DNA from: Polytrichum commune
Taxonomy: Eukaryota; Streptophyta; Polytrichopsida; Polytrichales; Polytrichaceae
Reading direction: 5' to 3'
Length of the DNA stretch: 64,000 nucleotides
Assembly: GCA_950295325.1 (NCBI GenBank)
Contig: OX485803.1
Location: 38,951,554 to 39,015,553, forward strand
The notes below the pieces were generated by a model. The model saw only the letters and a list, made by a program, of their open reading frames with translations. It searched no databases and was not told the origin of the DNA. Position numbers and translations under genes: made by a program. Shown one piece after another: positions 23,390 through 32,101 of the stretch; the first letter of the stretch is position 1; every line of letters begins with the position of its first letter.

Positions 23390-23760
23390 GCGTTTGGGAG
23401 GGAGTGGATGCAACGTTTTGGGTTTAGGGTTTCGTGCATTCGCCCTTGCCCTTTTTGCTTTCACCCTTTCACCCTTTCCTCCTTTCGCTCCTTTCCTCCT
23501 CCTGCATTCCTTTGTTGCTCGCCCTTGCTGGTCCTCCTTCTCCTCCTTCTCCTCCTTCTCATTCTCCTTCTCCTTCATTCTCATCCTCAATCTCCTTCTC
23601 CTTCATTCTCCTCCTCAATCTCCTTCTACTTGCTGTTTCTCCTCATTCTCCTCCTCCTTCTACTTGTTGTTTCTCATCCTTCTCCTCTTACTTGCTGTTT
23701 CTCCTCTTTCTCCTTCTTGCTCTTGATTTGTTGCTTTGTGTCTTAGTTGCATAAGAGCGC
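23390..23760 (+). repeat. Pyrimidine-rich leader (CTCCTTCTCCTC microsatellite) of gene 2
   Basis: The block is built from CTCCTT and CTCATTCTC words. It lies at the start of the presumed transcribed region of gene 2 and ends near a donor-like site (CTAGACAG|GTGTTT at about 23776). CT-rich 5' leaders are common in plants. Long open frames here are composition artefacts. Confidence 0.6.
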
Positions 23761-23769
23761 CAGGAGCTC

Positions 23770-24135
23770 TAGACAGGTGTTTTTTCCTTTCCTTCACTCC
23801 AAGATGTGTTGTTCCAGGTGCTTATTAGATGATTTCAGTGTATGTTTTGATGCACAAGAGGGGGATTGTAAGATTGTAAGATTGTAGCTGGTTTAGGGTT
23901 TCTAAGATAATGTATGTGAAGAAATTGAGTAGTTTTTTGAGCTCTAGATAGGTGTTTTTTTCTTTCCTTCACTCCAAGATGTGCTGTTCCAGGTGCTTAT
24001 TAGGTGATTTCAGTGTATGTTTTGATGCACAAGAGGGGGATTGTAAGATTGTAGCTGGTTTAGGGTTTCTAAGATAATGTATGTGAAGAAATCTGAGTAT
24101 GTTTGTGAAGAAATTGAGTAGTTTTTTGCTTGCAG
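23770..24135 (+). repeat. About 175-bp tandem duplication in the gene 2 leader
   Basis: The segment starting AGCTCTAGA[C/T]AGGTGTTTTTT occurs at about 23766 and 23941, followed in both by TTCACTCCAAGATGTG and GATGCACAAGAGGGGG. Copies are over 90 percent alike by eye. Confidence 0.8.
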
Positions 24136-24449
24136 TCTCATTAGGACATAATTGGAGTAGTTTCAGTTGGAAGGGTTTTAGGGTTGGAGTAGTTTTAGTT
24201 GTTTCAGATTGCTCTTCCCTTCATATTGTAATTGTCTTCACTTCACTTCAATTCACTTTGTCCAAGTTCTAAGAAGTTTTGCTTTGTTCACTTCAATCTG
24301 ATGTCAATGTTGAATCCAATTCAATCTTTGTAGTAGGGTTTTTTTGTGGGTTTGATGCATTTTAGGAGCAACACAAAGGTTAGTTGATTCTTGAATGTGC
24401 ACATTGCATTTGCAGAGGTTTCTAACTTCAATTTTATTGTTAATTTGCA

Positions 24450-24494
24450 GTCTCTCCTAGCTGCAGCTGTGGTTTAGGAGCAAACATTGTACAA
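24450..24494 (+). other. Probable small 5' exon of gene 2
   Basis: The stretch between an acceptor (TTAATTTGCAG) and a strong donor (ACAAAG|GTAAGTG) is consistent with a short untranslated exon. The next acceptor (TTTGCAG at 25471-25477) is directly followed by the ATG of gene 2. Confidence 0.4.
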
Positions 24495-24754
24495 AGGTAA
24501 GTGTTTCCTACAACATTGCAATTCTGAAATGATACAGTCTTCTTAGTTTGGAGTCTAGAATCTGCTATTGCAATGCAACACCTTATACATTCTAATCTGG
24601 AGTGCAAATCCATGTTGCATTCCAAGTTAAGATGAACATTGCACATGAATGTAATGCACAGAAAAAGTTCTTCCGAAAATTTCGGAACAATATCCAAAAA
24701 CACATTAACAATAATTGTACAAAGTACTTAAATTCACAGTAATTAAAAAATGGT

Positions 24755-25425
24755 CTGAAGTTTACGAACGCGCGTCCGTAAACTTCAGGGATCCCTAGGA
24801 ATAAGCATCGCAAATTGTGTGAACACATTAACAATAATTGTGCAAAGTAATTAAAATCACAGTAATGCCTAAAGTTTACGGACGCGCGTCCGTAAACTTC
24901 ATGGAACCCTGGGAATAAGCATCGCAAATTGTAGAGATATTTCAAAATAACTATTAATAAACTTGAGATATACAAAAATCTTGAGATATACTTGAAATCT
25001 AATACATGACATATGTGCAGAGTTTACGGACGCACGTCCGTAAACTAAGCATAGAAAACATGAGAATCTTATAACATAATACATGCCATGGGTTTTAAAA
25101 ATAAGTTCTAAAAAATATACAAGTTCTACACAACAAAAACACACATATTTTCCAAAAATTTACGGACGCACGTCCGTAAATAAGGGCTACCTAAGAATAA
25201 AAAACCTATTATATTCCAAAAATATAGAAATAAAGACTTTTGAATGATATATCCGCATGAGTTTACGGACGCGCGTCCGTAAACTCTGCACATATATCGT
25301 GTATGAGATTCCTTTTAATAAGATATTTCAAGTTTACGGACATGTACTGTAACATAATACATGTGTAGAAACCACATTCTATATGAGAATGAACGCATAG
25401 GTTTACGACCGCGCGTTCGTAAGAT
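24755..25425. repeat. Palindrome cluster 2 in the first gene 2 intron
   Basis: Copies of the ACGGACGCGCGTCCGT-type palindrome with TTT/AAA arms lie at 24761-24782 (one arm change), 24875-24896, 25023-25044, 25159-25180 and 25262-25283. Two degenerate copies follow near 25332 and 25401. Spacing is about 103-148 bp. Confidence 0.9.
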
Positions 25426-25477
25426 AGGCTCTGCATCCCTTGACCATAATACTGATTTATATATTTCACATTTGCAG

Positions 25478-26767
25478 ATGGAATCTACAAAAAGACCAGC
25501 TATTGATATATTCGCAGAGCTTGTCCATCCTCCGCTTCCAAAAGCCATCAAAGACATAAGCCACAACGACCATTATAAGCCACGCGAAGACATTGTAGAT
25601 AACTGGACAGTTATCGTAGAGAAAGATGAAAATGAGATATTTGTCCTTAGATTTGCCTATCAAATAAAAGCAGATATAGATGAAACCGAGAAGTGGATCA
25701 AGGTCAAAAGTTGGACAGTAGAGTGTGCGGTAGTCCAAGGTGATTATGTTGTCATTGACCTTGAAAAGAAAAATGATAGGATCACATTCATTTTGCACGA
25801 GTTGTACCATCCGTTCAACAAAAATGAATGTGAGAATGCCAGCCCAGATGCGTCTTGCTTCAATCTACAGAATGAATTCCAAGACTATGCATGCAATGCG
25901 CCCTGGACGGGTAAACGGCTTGGACGTCTTTTGAACAACGTGACAAGAGTAAATGGGGCATTACTCGAAGCCAAGAAAGGAAAGGAGAAGAAAAAACCAA
26001 TTCCTGAACGACCTAAACGTGTTCCTAAACACGTGCCAGAAGCCTCCAGACCCTCACAGAGTGGAGCATCAAGAGGGAGCAAGCAGGCTAGTAAACGCTC
26101 CCACTCACAGATGGAGTCGTCTGGGCTAACAGAGGGTCCAGATGTGAGTTCCACTCTTACAGTCGCCCCACTTCTTAAGAAAGGACAACGCCCAGACGTC
26201 GAACTATCCACAAAGATCTTCCAAGAGTTCGACGAGAAGACAAAGGGGTGTTGGCCGCTTGGCAGATATTTCACGTTTGATGTGGATGTCTACAAATGTC
26301 ACAAGGGCACGGAGAGTATGAATACTCGTGCCAAAGAAGAGACCGGGGTGTGGTGGCAAATGAATAACATTATGAACAACCCCAAATTTGATAGGCAGAC
26401 CATATGTGTGACACCAAAGGATCCTGTGGTTGAAGTCACAACACAAAACTGGCCTATTCTCAAAGATGGAGAGTTCTACATAGTCGTCGGCCAACATAGT
26501 GTGATGGCTACAAAAGCTCTCCTAGAGGACGATGAGTGGAAAAACCCTTTGAAAGAGACAATCCGATACTGGAAGGCATTCGTCGTCCATTCCAAAGACT
26601 CGAACCAGCTCATCGCAATATCTGCCTTCATGAACCAAGAGAATAAAGTGAGGCAGTTCGAGGCTTCATGGGCTGCCAACATCGTGGCTGGAAGGACCTT
26701 GTGGGTGGAGCACGATTGTCCCCCAAAAGATAGGGAGAATGCAGTCATCAAAAATCCCAAATGGCAG
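25478..26767 (+). CDS. Gene 2 exon: N-terminal region and ParB-like domain
   Basis: ATG follows a TTTGCAG acceptor directly and opens MESTKRPAIDIFAELVHPPL. Residues about 40-115 form a beta-rich region (unknown). Residues 165-230 are a basic, disordered linker (KKGKEKKKPIPERPKRVPK), possibly a nuclear signal. Residues about 235-395 look ParB/Srx-like: LGRYFTFDVDVYKC, then FYIVVGQHSVMATKAL (331-347, matching the GxxRxxA region but with Ser at the Arg position), then AFVVHSKDSNQLIAISAFMN (367-386), which parallels the strand-plus-helix ending in IENLxR of ParB. The exon ends WQ at a clean donor (CAG|GTATGT, 26768). Not recognised as any named eukaryotic protein; fold call by eye. Confidence 0.5.
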
Positions 26768-26890
26768 GTATGTCTCAGTATAATTTTATGGACGCGCGTC
26801 CATAAACTTCTTCCCATCTCCTTTCAAATTGAATTCTTTAATTCCTTCAATTTAAACTCTGCTGATTTCTTGTAATACTTGGCATTGCAG
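26768..26890 (+). other. 123-bp intron of gene 2 carrying one palindrome
   Basis: It runs from GTATGTCTC to TTGCAG and joins in phase (KNPKWQ|TFSNAIL). At 26785-26806 it holds a palindrome in which both arms changed together (ATGGAC...GTCCAT instead of ACGGAC...GTCCGT), so symmetry is kept. Confidence 0.8.
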
Positions 26891-28209
26891 ACATTCAGCA
26901 ATGCCATCTTGACAAAGTTCTCCAGCATTGACTTGAAGACAAACGGCATGAAGACGGTGCAGGAGCTGAAGGGAGAACTTAAGCTCATCACTGCCACAAA
27001 AGAGACATGGGCAATTTGGTTGCGCCTATTCGATGCCCACAACAACGGAGACCTTATCAATCCGGATGCAGAAAACATGTATAAGAGCGACTCGAAGGTT
27101 AAGGTGCCACCTATCCTGAGAGAGTTCTTTCGTCCCCTCCAAGGATTGCTCGACTCCGAACTGTACAGAGCGACACAACACATCCTATTGGAGACTCCGA
27201 GGAGGACACTGCCCTACCCCAAAATCTTTCTGAAGCGACCGAAGCACATGAAGCCTTCTACGTACCACATTAAGGAATGGTGCGAATATAGGAAGAAGAA
27301 GACCATGGCTATAAGGGAGATAAGCAAGCTGCTGCCCTCCCACAACCTCACTAATACATATGGGGAGATAATGTGGGAAAACTGGAGGACGCTCAAGGAG
27401 GAGTATCACATCAATGGGGTCTCCATGCGATCATTGATAAGAGGCGCATCTCCCTTCCTAGCCCAAAGATCTAGGAGGAACGAGAAGAAAGGGTCTATCG
27501 ATGAAAGAGAGACGACGTTGTACGTGCATTTTCTTGACAGAAAAAAGAAAGCAAAATTCGGAGGGGTCGCAAGATTCTGCACTGTTACAACGACCTTGAA
27601 GTTTGGCACATGGGACACACATGCTTCAAGAGCCTCTGTGAGAGATGACCCCCGGGGTTGTCCGTTCGCACTCTTTGATTTCCATGCATTTCCCGGATCT
27701 TGGAGACAAAACGCTAGCGGGACCGCTTTCTATGACAACTTCTTCAAGGCCTTCAAGAGCTATCGGTCGCCTGCCCTCTTCGAGCCAAATGTGTGGCTCT
27801 GGATCGTAGATCAAGAGAGGTCCGCATCGGTCGTCCAGCTTTACACATCGACGATGAACCTCCAATACGATCTTTACCACAGCACATACATCCCCGCGAA
27901 GACAGAAGGGATCAGTGTTATTGAAGAGGCAAGAGGGGCGAAGCAGGTCGGGGCTTTGGCACTTTATTTCTTGACACACAAGTCTTCACCAAGTGGGCGG
28001 ATGCCTATCAAAGCGCAGAACGTGTTCAAGAAAGTATACTCGTTGCCACCACCACACCCCAAGGAGCTTGTCGCGGAGACTATGTATGCACTCTACCCGG
28101 CGTACGAGCTCCGAATGGATTTTATATTGGAGTCTTGAAGGCTGTGATTGTGATGAGTGAAACAGTTTACAACGTCTTCGGAGGCACCAAATTTGTTTAC
28201 GCGGCATTG
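26891..28209 (+). CDS. Gene 2 exon: DNA-methyltransferase-like region
   Basis: Opens TFSNAILTKFSSIDLKTNGM. The last third has blocks that resemble a beta-class N4/N6 DNA methyltransferase in order: LFEPNVWLWIVDQ (weak counterpart of the DPPY strand), then SLPPPHPKELVAETMYALYP (compare HPxxKPxELxxxL), then near the 3' end YNVFGGTKFVYAAL (compare DxFxGSGTTxxAA, motif I). The catalytic DPPY is not visible, so activity is doubtful. The exon's 3' end (AALMLG across the splice) is read in a different frame from the rest; its length is not a multiple of three, so there is one probable single-base break near 28105-28125. Donor TTG|GTAAGT at 28210. ParB-methylase fusions are known in phages and bacteria; here it is an inference. 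Confidence 0.4.
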
Positions 28210-28252
28210 GTAAGTACTTGTATGCACCTCTTTCCATGCTCCATCTGAATTG

Positions 28253-28520
28253 AAAATTTCGGCCGCGCGTCCGTATCATTGTCCATCACATATGCAGTGC
28301 AAATTTACGGCCGCGCGTCCGTAACGTTGTCCACCACATATGCAGTGCAAATTTATGGCCGCGCGTCCGTAACATTGTCCACCACATATGCAGTGCAAAT
28401 TTACGGCCGCCCGTCCGTAACATTGTCCACCACATATGCATTGCAAATTTACGGCCGCCCTTCCGTAACATTGTCCACCACATATGCATTGCAAATTTAC
28501 GGCCGCGCGTCCGTAAATTA
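28253..28520 (+). repeat. 48-bp tandem repeat (6 copies) in a gene 2 intron
   Basis: Units begin GGCCGC[G/C]CGTCCGTA at 28261, 28309, 28357, 28405, 28453 and 28501, exactly 48 apart. They contain CATTGTCCACCACATATGCA. The palindrome is present but one arm has changed (ACGGCC), so symmetry is lost in all units, as expected if a damaged copy was amplified. The intron is 28210-28597. Confidence 0.9.
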
Positions 28521-28597
28521 CACTTCTTCATGTTTTTATTTGTCCTCATACTTGCTCACAACAATGGAATGACCATAATTTCCTTGTTTTGGTGCAG

Positions 28598-29758
28598 ATG
28601 CTTGGGTTGCAGGTAAATTCGTTTGTGGAGGCTCGCGACATGGATGAGGCGAATACTCATAGGGTTCTTGCCTCCAAAATGAATATCGAAGACATCATCG
28701 ATGTCCTTACCCCCCATCATGTGGTGCCTCTTGCCTCAAGAGAAGAGGGAACTCCTGCGACGGAGTGGGACAGTGACGGAGACCAAGAGCCCGTCTCCCC
28801 AAGAGAGCAGCCAGCCAGACAAGATCACGTGCCCGGCCTTGTTCGTGATCCTGTTCATCCTCATCAATTTGTCTTGGGCGAAGACCGCATGGATACAGAG
28901 GGGGCGCATGAAGACTTCACTCCAATAAGGGTCCATCCTACCCCTATTTCCTCTCCCTTTGGGACTCCTACTTCTCGGGTTGGGTTTCCTTCCACTGCGG
29001 GTCCATCGCGTGCTGCTGGGCTTATGGCAGAGAAGGATGTGGATGTTGCGACAGAAGCCGGATGCACAGCCTCATCTGGAGGGGGATCTGAACAGGCAGA
29101 GCTACCACCTATGGAGGGTAGAGATGTGCTAGAGTTGATTTTGAGGCCGGATATCGCCTCATACCGTGAGAGTCGTCGACAGAGGAAGAAGACTCCTTAC
29201 AACGAGTACCCTGAAGGCGCCGTCTTGGAACTCTCCGATGAAGACGAGGATGAGGTTAGGATGTACAATGCCCTCTTTGCGTTGCCTTCTGAACCTGGCA
29301 AGGTGAAGAAAGAGCCGATGTCTGTGGCCGAATTGGACGAGAAACTGGAGAAGAGAATGAAGGAAGAGCTTGACCAACGGCTTCGAGAAGCTAACGAGGA
29401 GCACGCCAAAAAGATGGCCGCCATCCAAGCTGAGATGGAGGAGGCTAGGTTGGAGTCTGCTCGAAGGCACGCCGATCTCATGGCTCAAAATCAACAATTC
29501 TTGGCCCAGAGCCAACAATTTATGAGCCTCATGCAGAGCTTGCAAGCAAGACCCCCAGTAATGTATGCAGCTCCCGAAGCCGGCATGTCGATGCCTCCCA
29601 CTCTCATGCGGCCTCCGTCTAGTAGCCATACGGTGTACATACCAGAGCATACCTATCCAACCCCCGCCTTGTATGTCCCGCCCTCTCCCCAGGTTGCCGC
29701 CACCCCAGAGCCCTCCTCTCATACCGTACGAGAGGAGGAGAGACCTGCACGTTTGTGA
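28598..29758 (+). CDS. Gene 2 exon: acidic/Pro-rich region and coiled coil, cut by U5
   Basis: It follows a GTGCAG acceptor and opens MLGLQVNSFVEARDMDEA. An acidic, Pro/Ser-rich stretch is followed by RKKTPYNEYPEGAVLELSDE and a strong coiled coil (about residues 245-325: LDEKLEKRMKEELDQRL and EEHAKKMAAIQAEMEEARLE), then a QQFLAQSQQF and Pro-rich tail. The reading frame stops on the TGA supplied by the first bases of U5 (TGTGAG at 29754). An acidic open frame resumes right after U5 (31423-31728), so the true C-terminus lay further on. The coiled coil suggests self-association. Confidence 0.55.
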   Translation: MLGLQVNSFVEARDMDEANTHRVLASKMNIEDIIDVLTPHHVVPLASREEGTPATEWDSDGDQEPVSPREQPARQDHVPGLVRDPVHPHQFVLGEDRMDTEGAHEDFTPIRVHPTPISSPFGTPTSRVGFPSTAGPSRAAGLMAEKDVDVATEAGCTASSGGGSEQAELPPMEGRDVLELILRPDIASYRESRRQRKKTPYNEYPEGAVLELSDEDEDEVRMYNALFALPSEPGKVKKEPMSVAELDEKLEKRMKEELDQRLREANEEHAKKMAAIQAEMEEARLESARRHADLMAQNQQFLAQSQQFMSLMQSLQARPPVMYAAPEAGMSMPPTLMRPPSSSHTVYIPEHTYPTPALYVPPSPQVAATPEPSSHTVREEERPARL

Positions 29759-29883
29759 GACCAAATCCACCACCCTTAAGCGTCCTAGTCCGGGTGATGA
29801 CTTTGAGAATCACATTTATCTATCACAACATGGAACCATATGCAAGGTGATTTTCATGTTTAAATGAACATGCATTGTCTCAC

Positions 29884-30048
29884 TCATTGTACTTTATTAA
29901 TGTTGGCCTCTTGGCTTGTGCTAGAGTTGGCTTTCTCAAGAGTCCAACCCGCGGCTTTAGCCGCACATGCCCTCAATGATTTTCCCCTTGCATACTTTGA
30001 CCCAACCTCCTTTGTCTTCCCCTCGCGGAAGTCCTCCACCTTCTCCAT
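29884..30048 (-). CDS. 54-residue small ORF of U5
   Basis: It opens MEKVEDFREGKTKEVGSKYA and ends SSTSQEANINKVQ. It has the same length as the frame in U4 (10514-10678), about 70 percent identical by eye, with the core SLRACAAKAAGWTLEKA kept. Function unknown. Confidence 0.45.
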   Translation of the reverse strand: MEKVEDFREGKTKEVGSKYARGKSLRACAAKAAGWTLEKANSSTSQEANINKVQ

Positions 30049-30239
30049 TACTTGTGCACTTGATTTATTTAATAGAGAGGATACAAGCGTTAAAAAACGC
30101 TATTTCCCATAATCAATCCTAAGTGCAATTACTTATGAAACCCACACGTGCCTCCACCTAACCTAATGTGGCCAACTACTTATCTATAAACTAATATAGT
30201 CTAATATAGTCTATAAACTAATGTAATAATATAAACTAA

Positions 30240-30745
30240 TCAGTCTCAGCCGCAGCTAACCAGCTACCCAAAATACAGTCCCGGCCACAGCCATCCAGCT
30301 GCCTCCAATGCAGTCGCAACCACAGCTAACCAGCTGCCTCCGATGCAGTCGCAGCCGCAGTTAACCAGTTGCCTCTTGATACAGTCTCCGCCACAGCTAA
30401 CCAGCTGCCTCCAATGCAATCACAACCACAGCTAACCAGCTGCCTCCTGATACAGTCCCGGCCACAGCTAACCAGCTGCCTCCAATGCAATCACAACCAC
30501 AGCTAACCAGCTGCCTCCAATGCAGTCGCAACCACAGCTAACCAGCTGCCTCCGATGCAGTCGCAGCCGCAGTTAACCAGTTGCCTCTTGATACAGTCCC
30601 GGCCACAGCTAACCAGCTGCCTCCAATGCAATCACAACCACAGCTAACCAGCTGCCTCCTGATACAGTCCCGGCCACAGCTAACCAGCTGCCTCCGATGC
30701 AGTCGCAGCCGCAGTTAACCAGTTGCCTCTTGATACAGTCCCCCC
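30240..30745 (+). repeat. Minisatellite in U5, 36-bp basic unit, about 14 copies
   Basis: The unit contains CAGCTAACCAGCTGCCTCC followed by [A/G]ATGCA[A/G]TC or TGATACAGTC. Variants alternate in a higher-order pattern. It occupies the same place as the different minisatellite of U4. Confidence 0.9.
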
Positions 30746-31422
30746 TAGCCGCTAATCGAGCATTTCCCTAAGTCTTTGTTTTCGATCCTTTACTAATGAA
30801 TTAATCTAACCCACTAATTCCACTAAATAACTACCTAATCCCCACATGTTGTCTCAAGCTCTAAGAGCTCACTCCACTTGAGAGGAATTGAGAGAGAGAA
30901 CTTAACTAATTAAATTCACTAAAAACTAATGTCCTACACGCGTAGCTCAAGCTTTTAAGAGCTTGCTCCCTTGAGAGCGCTTGATGAAGAGAGAGAGAAA
31001 TGAGAGAAAAAACACCTTAAGTAGCAAAGAGGGAGAGAGGGAGAGAGGGGGAAAGAGGTGAGGGTAGGGTGAGAGGATTGGCACCTCCAATCACAATCCT
31101 TTAACCCTCTCCTCCAAAGTAGGGACTAATCCCCATCCACCAAGCTTCCTTCTTCCCAAACTACCAAGGTGGATCCAAAAGTGGGCATTTAACTCGCGGA
31201 GCTCACCTTGCTTCACCTCACCCCCCACTCACCTAATCAAGGCATCCTCTTATTGAAGTTAAACCTTGAAATTACTACACAACACATTCCAATGCCTAAA
31301 CTTAAATCCATACCACACTTCACTCTTTTTATGTTTTGTGAATAATCATAGCACATCAAAGTCACACTAAAATTGGTTTCGAAGACTTAATCACCACATG
31401 TGGGCACCATTTTGGGCTCACA

Positions 31423-31728
31423 CATTATACGGCAGGTGCTCACGAGAAAGGCGCCATTGAAGACATCACAACCATTGGCAGCCAAGAAGATGAAGATATG
31501 CGGGGCAGCCAAGAAGATGAACATATGCGGGGCAGCCAAGACACCACAGATGAAGATCAACCTCATGTCGATACCCAGGGGTCGCAAGCGGCTGGAGGCG
31601 CCTTGGTGGTGGAGGATAGCATGCACAATTTTGCGGACGCGCGCCCGGAACCTGTGCCCACGATGGGGCCTGGTGAGGGAGGCACTGCTGGCGAGGGCCT
31701 CTCCGCTGAAGAGGTACTCCACCTTTGA
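31423..31728 (+). CDS. Probable end of gene 2 beyond U5
   Basis: An open, acidic frame contains GSQEDEDMRGSQEDEHMRGS (a duplicated 8-residue motif), then GGALVVEDSMHNFADARPEP, and ends EEVLHL. A palindrome copy (near 31630) lies inside this coding stretch and another just after it (31741). Placement next to the U5 end and the palindromes tie it to gene 2. Confidence 0.4.
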   Translation, partial: HYTAGAHEKGAIEDITTIGSQEDEDMRGSQEDEHMRGSQDTTDEDQPHVDTQGSQAAGGALVVEDSMHNFADARPEPVPTMGPGEGGTAGEGLSAEEVLHL

Positions 31729-32101
31729 GCTTGCCTCCCACGTTACGGACGCGCGTCCGAAACTTCCTTGTCTGCCAACTTCGTGGCGTGTGCATATTGT
31801 CGAGTTCGATGCTCGACTTCGCCCGGCGGGTGGATGCAATTTTGCCAGCATAGATTCAATTAGTTTTAGGGGAGACCTTTTGTGACAATGTAAATTATTC
31901 GCGAAATGTATTAAACCAATCACATTAATACAAATTTTTTGAACTGCGTATTCGTATTCTTTTTGCCTTATATTTGTTTGTTGAGTTTGTGCATGCTTGT
32001 CAATTGGTTTTCATGGGTAGTACCATTCACCTAGATAGTATTTTCCATCACAAGGTCCGTCGGAGATATGTCGCAACCCCGCTGAAAGACCAAGCCGGCC
32101 C
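31729..32101. other. 3' flank of gene 2
   Basis: It contains one ACGGACGCGCGTCCGA palindrome (about 31744) and otherwise non-coding DNA. No polyadenylation signal stands out. Confidence 0.4.

Larger units (their letters stand above)
29754..31422 (-). mobile_element. Family U unit (copy U5), 1.67 kb, inserted in gene 2
   Basis: Plus-strand ends are TGTGAGACC and GGGCTCACA. It is the inverted counterpart of U4, with a CACATGTGGG terminal block, the same CTTGATGAAGAGAGAG/CTTAAGTAGC segment, a 500-bp minisatellite and the conserved small ORF. Flanks suggest a short target duplication (CGTT before, CATT after, one mismatch). With U4 it looks like 1.5-1.7 kb terminal inverted repeats of a 22-kb element, but the interrupted exon favours separate insertions. 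It looks whole at its ends. Confidence 0.55.

Noticed and set aside
23394-23754. Long Leu/Ser/Pro-rich open frames on both strands
   Set aside because: They are artefacts of the CTCCTT microsatellite, which lacks stop codons in several frames.
28253-28520. CRISPR-like array of six 48-bp repeats
   Set aside because: Spacers are not unique; the whole 48-bp unit is repeated, it lies in an intron of a eukaryotic gene, and there are no cas genes. It is a simple tandem repeat.
28279-28572. Repetitive YGRASV/YGRPSV protein frame
   Set aside because: Translation of the 48-bp intronic tandem repeat; splice sites on both sides place it in an intron.
9278-31422. A Polinton or other virus-like giant element bounded by U4 and U5
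   Set aside because: No DNA polymerase B, packaging ATPase, capsid or retroviral-type integrase is seen in the interior, and the U5 insertion interrupts an exon. Two independent LTR-like insertions explain the inverted pair more simply.
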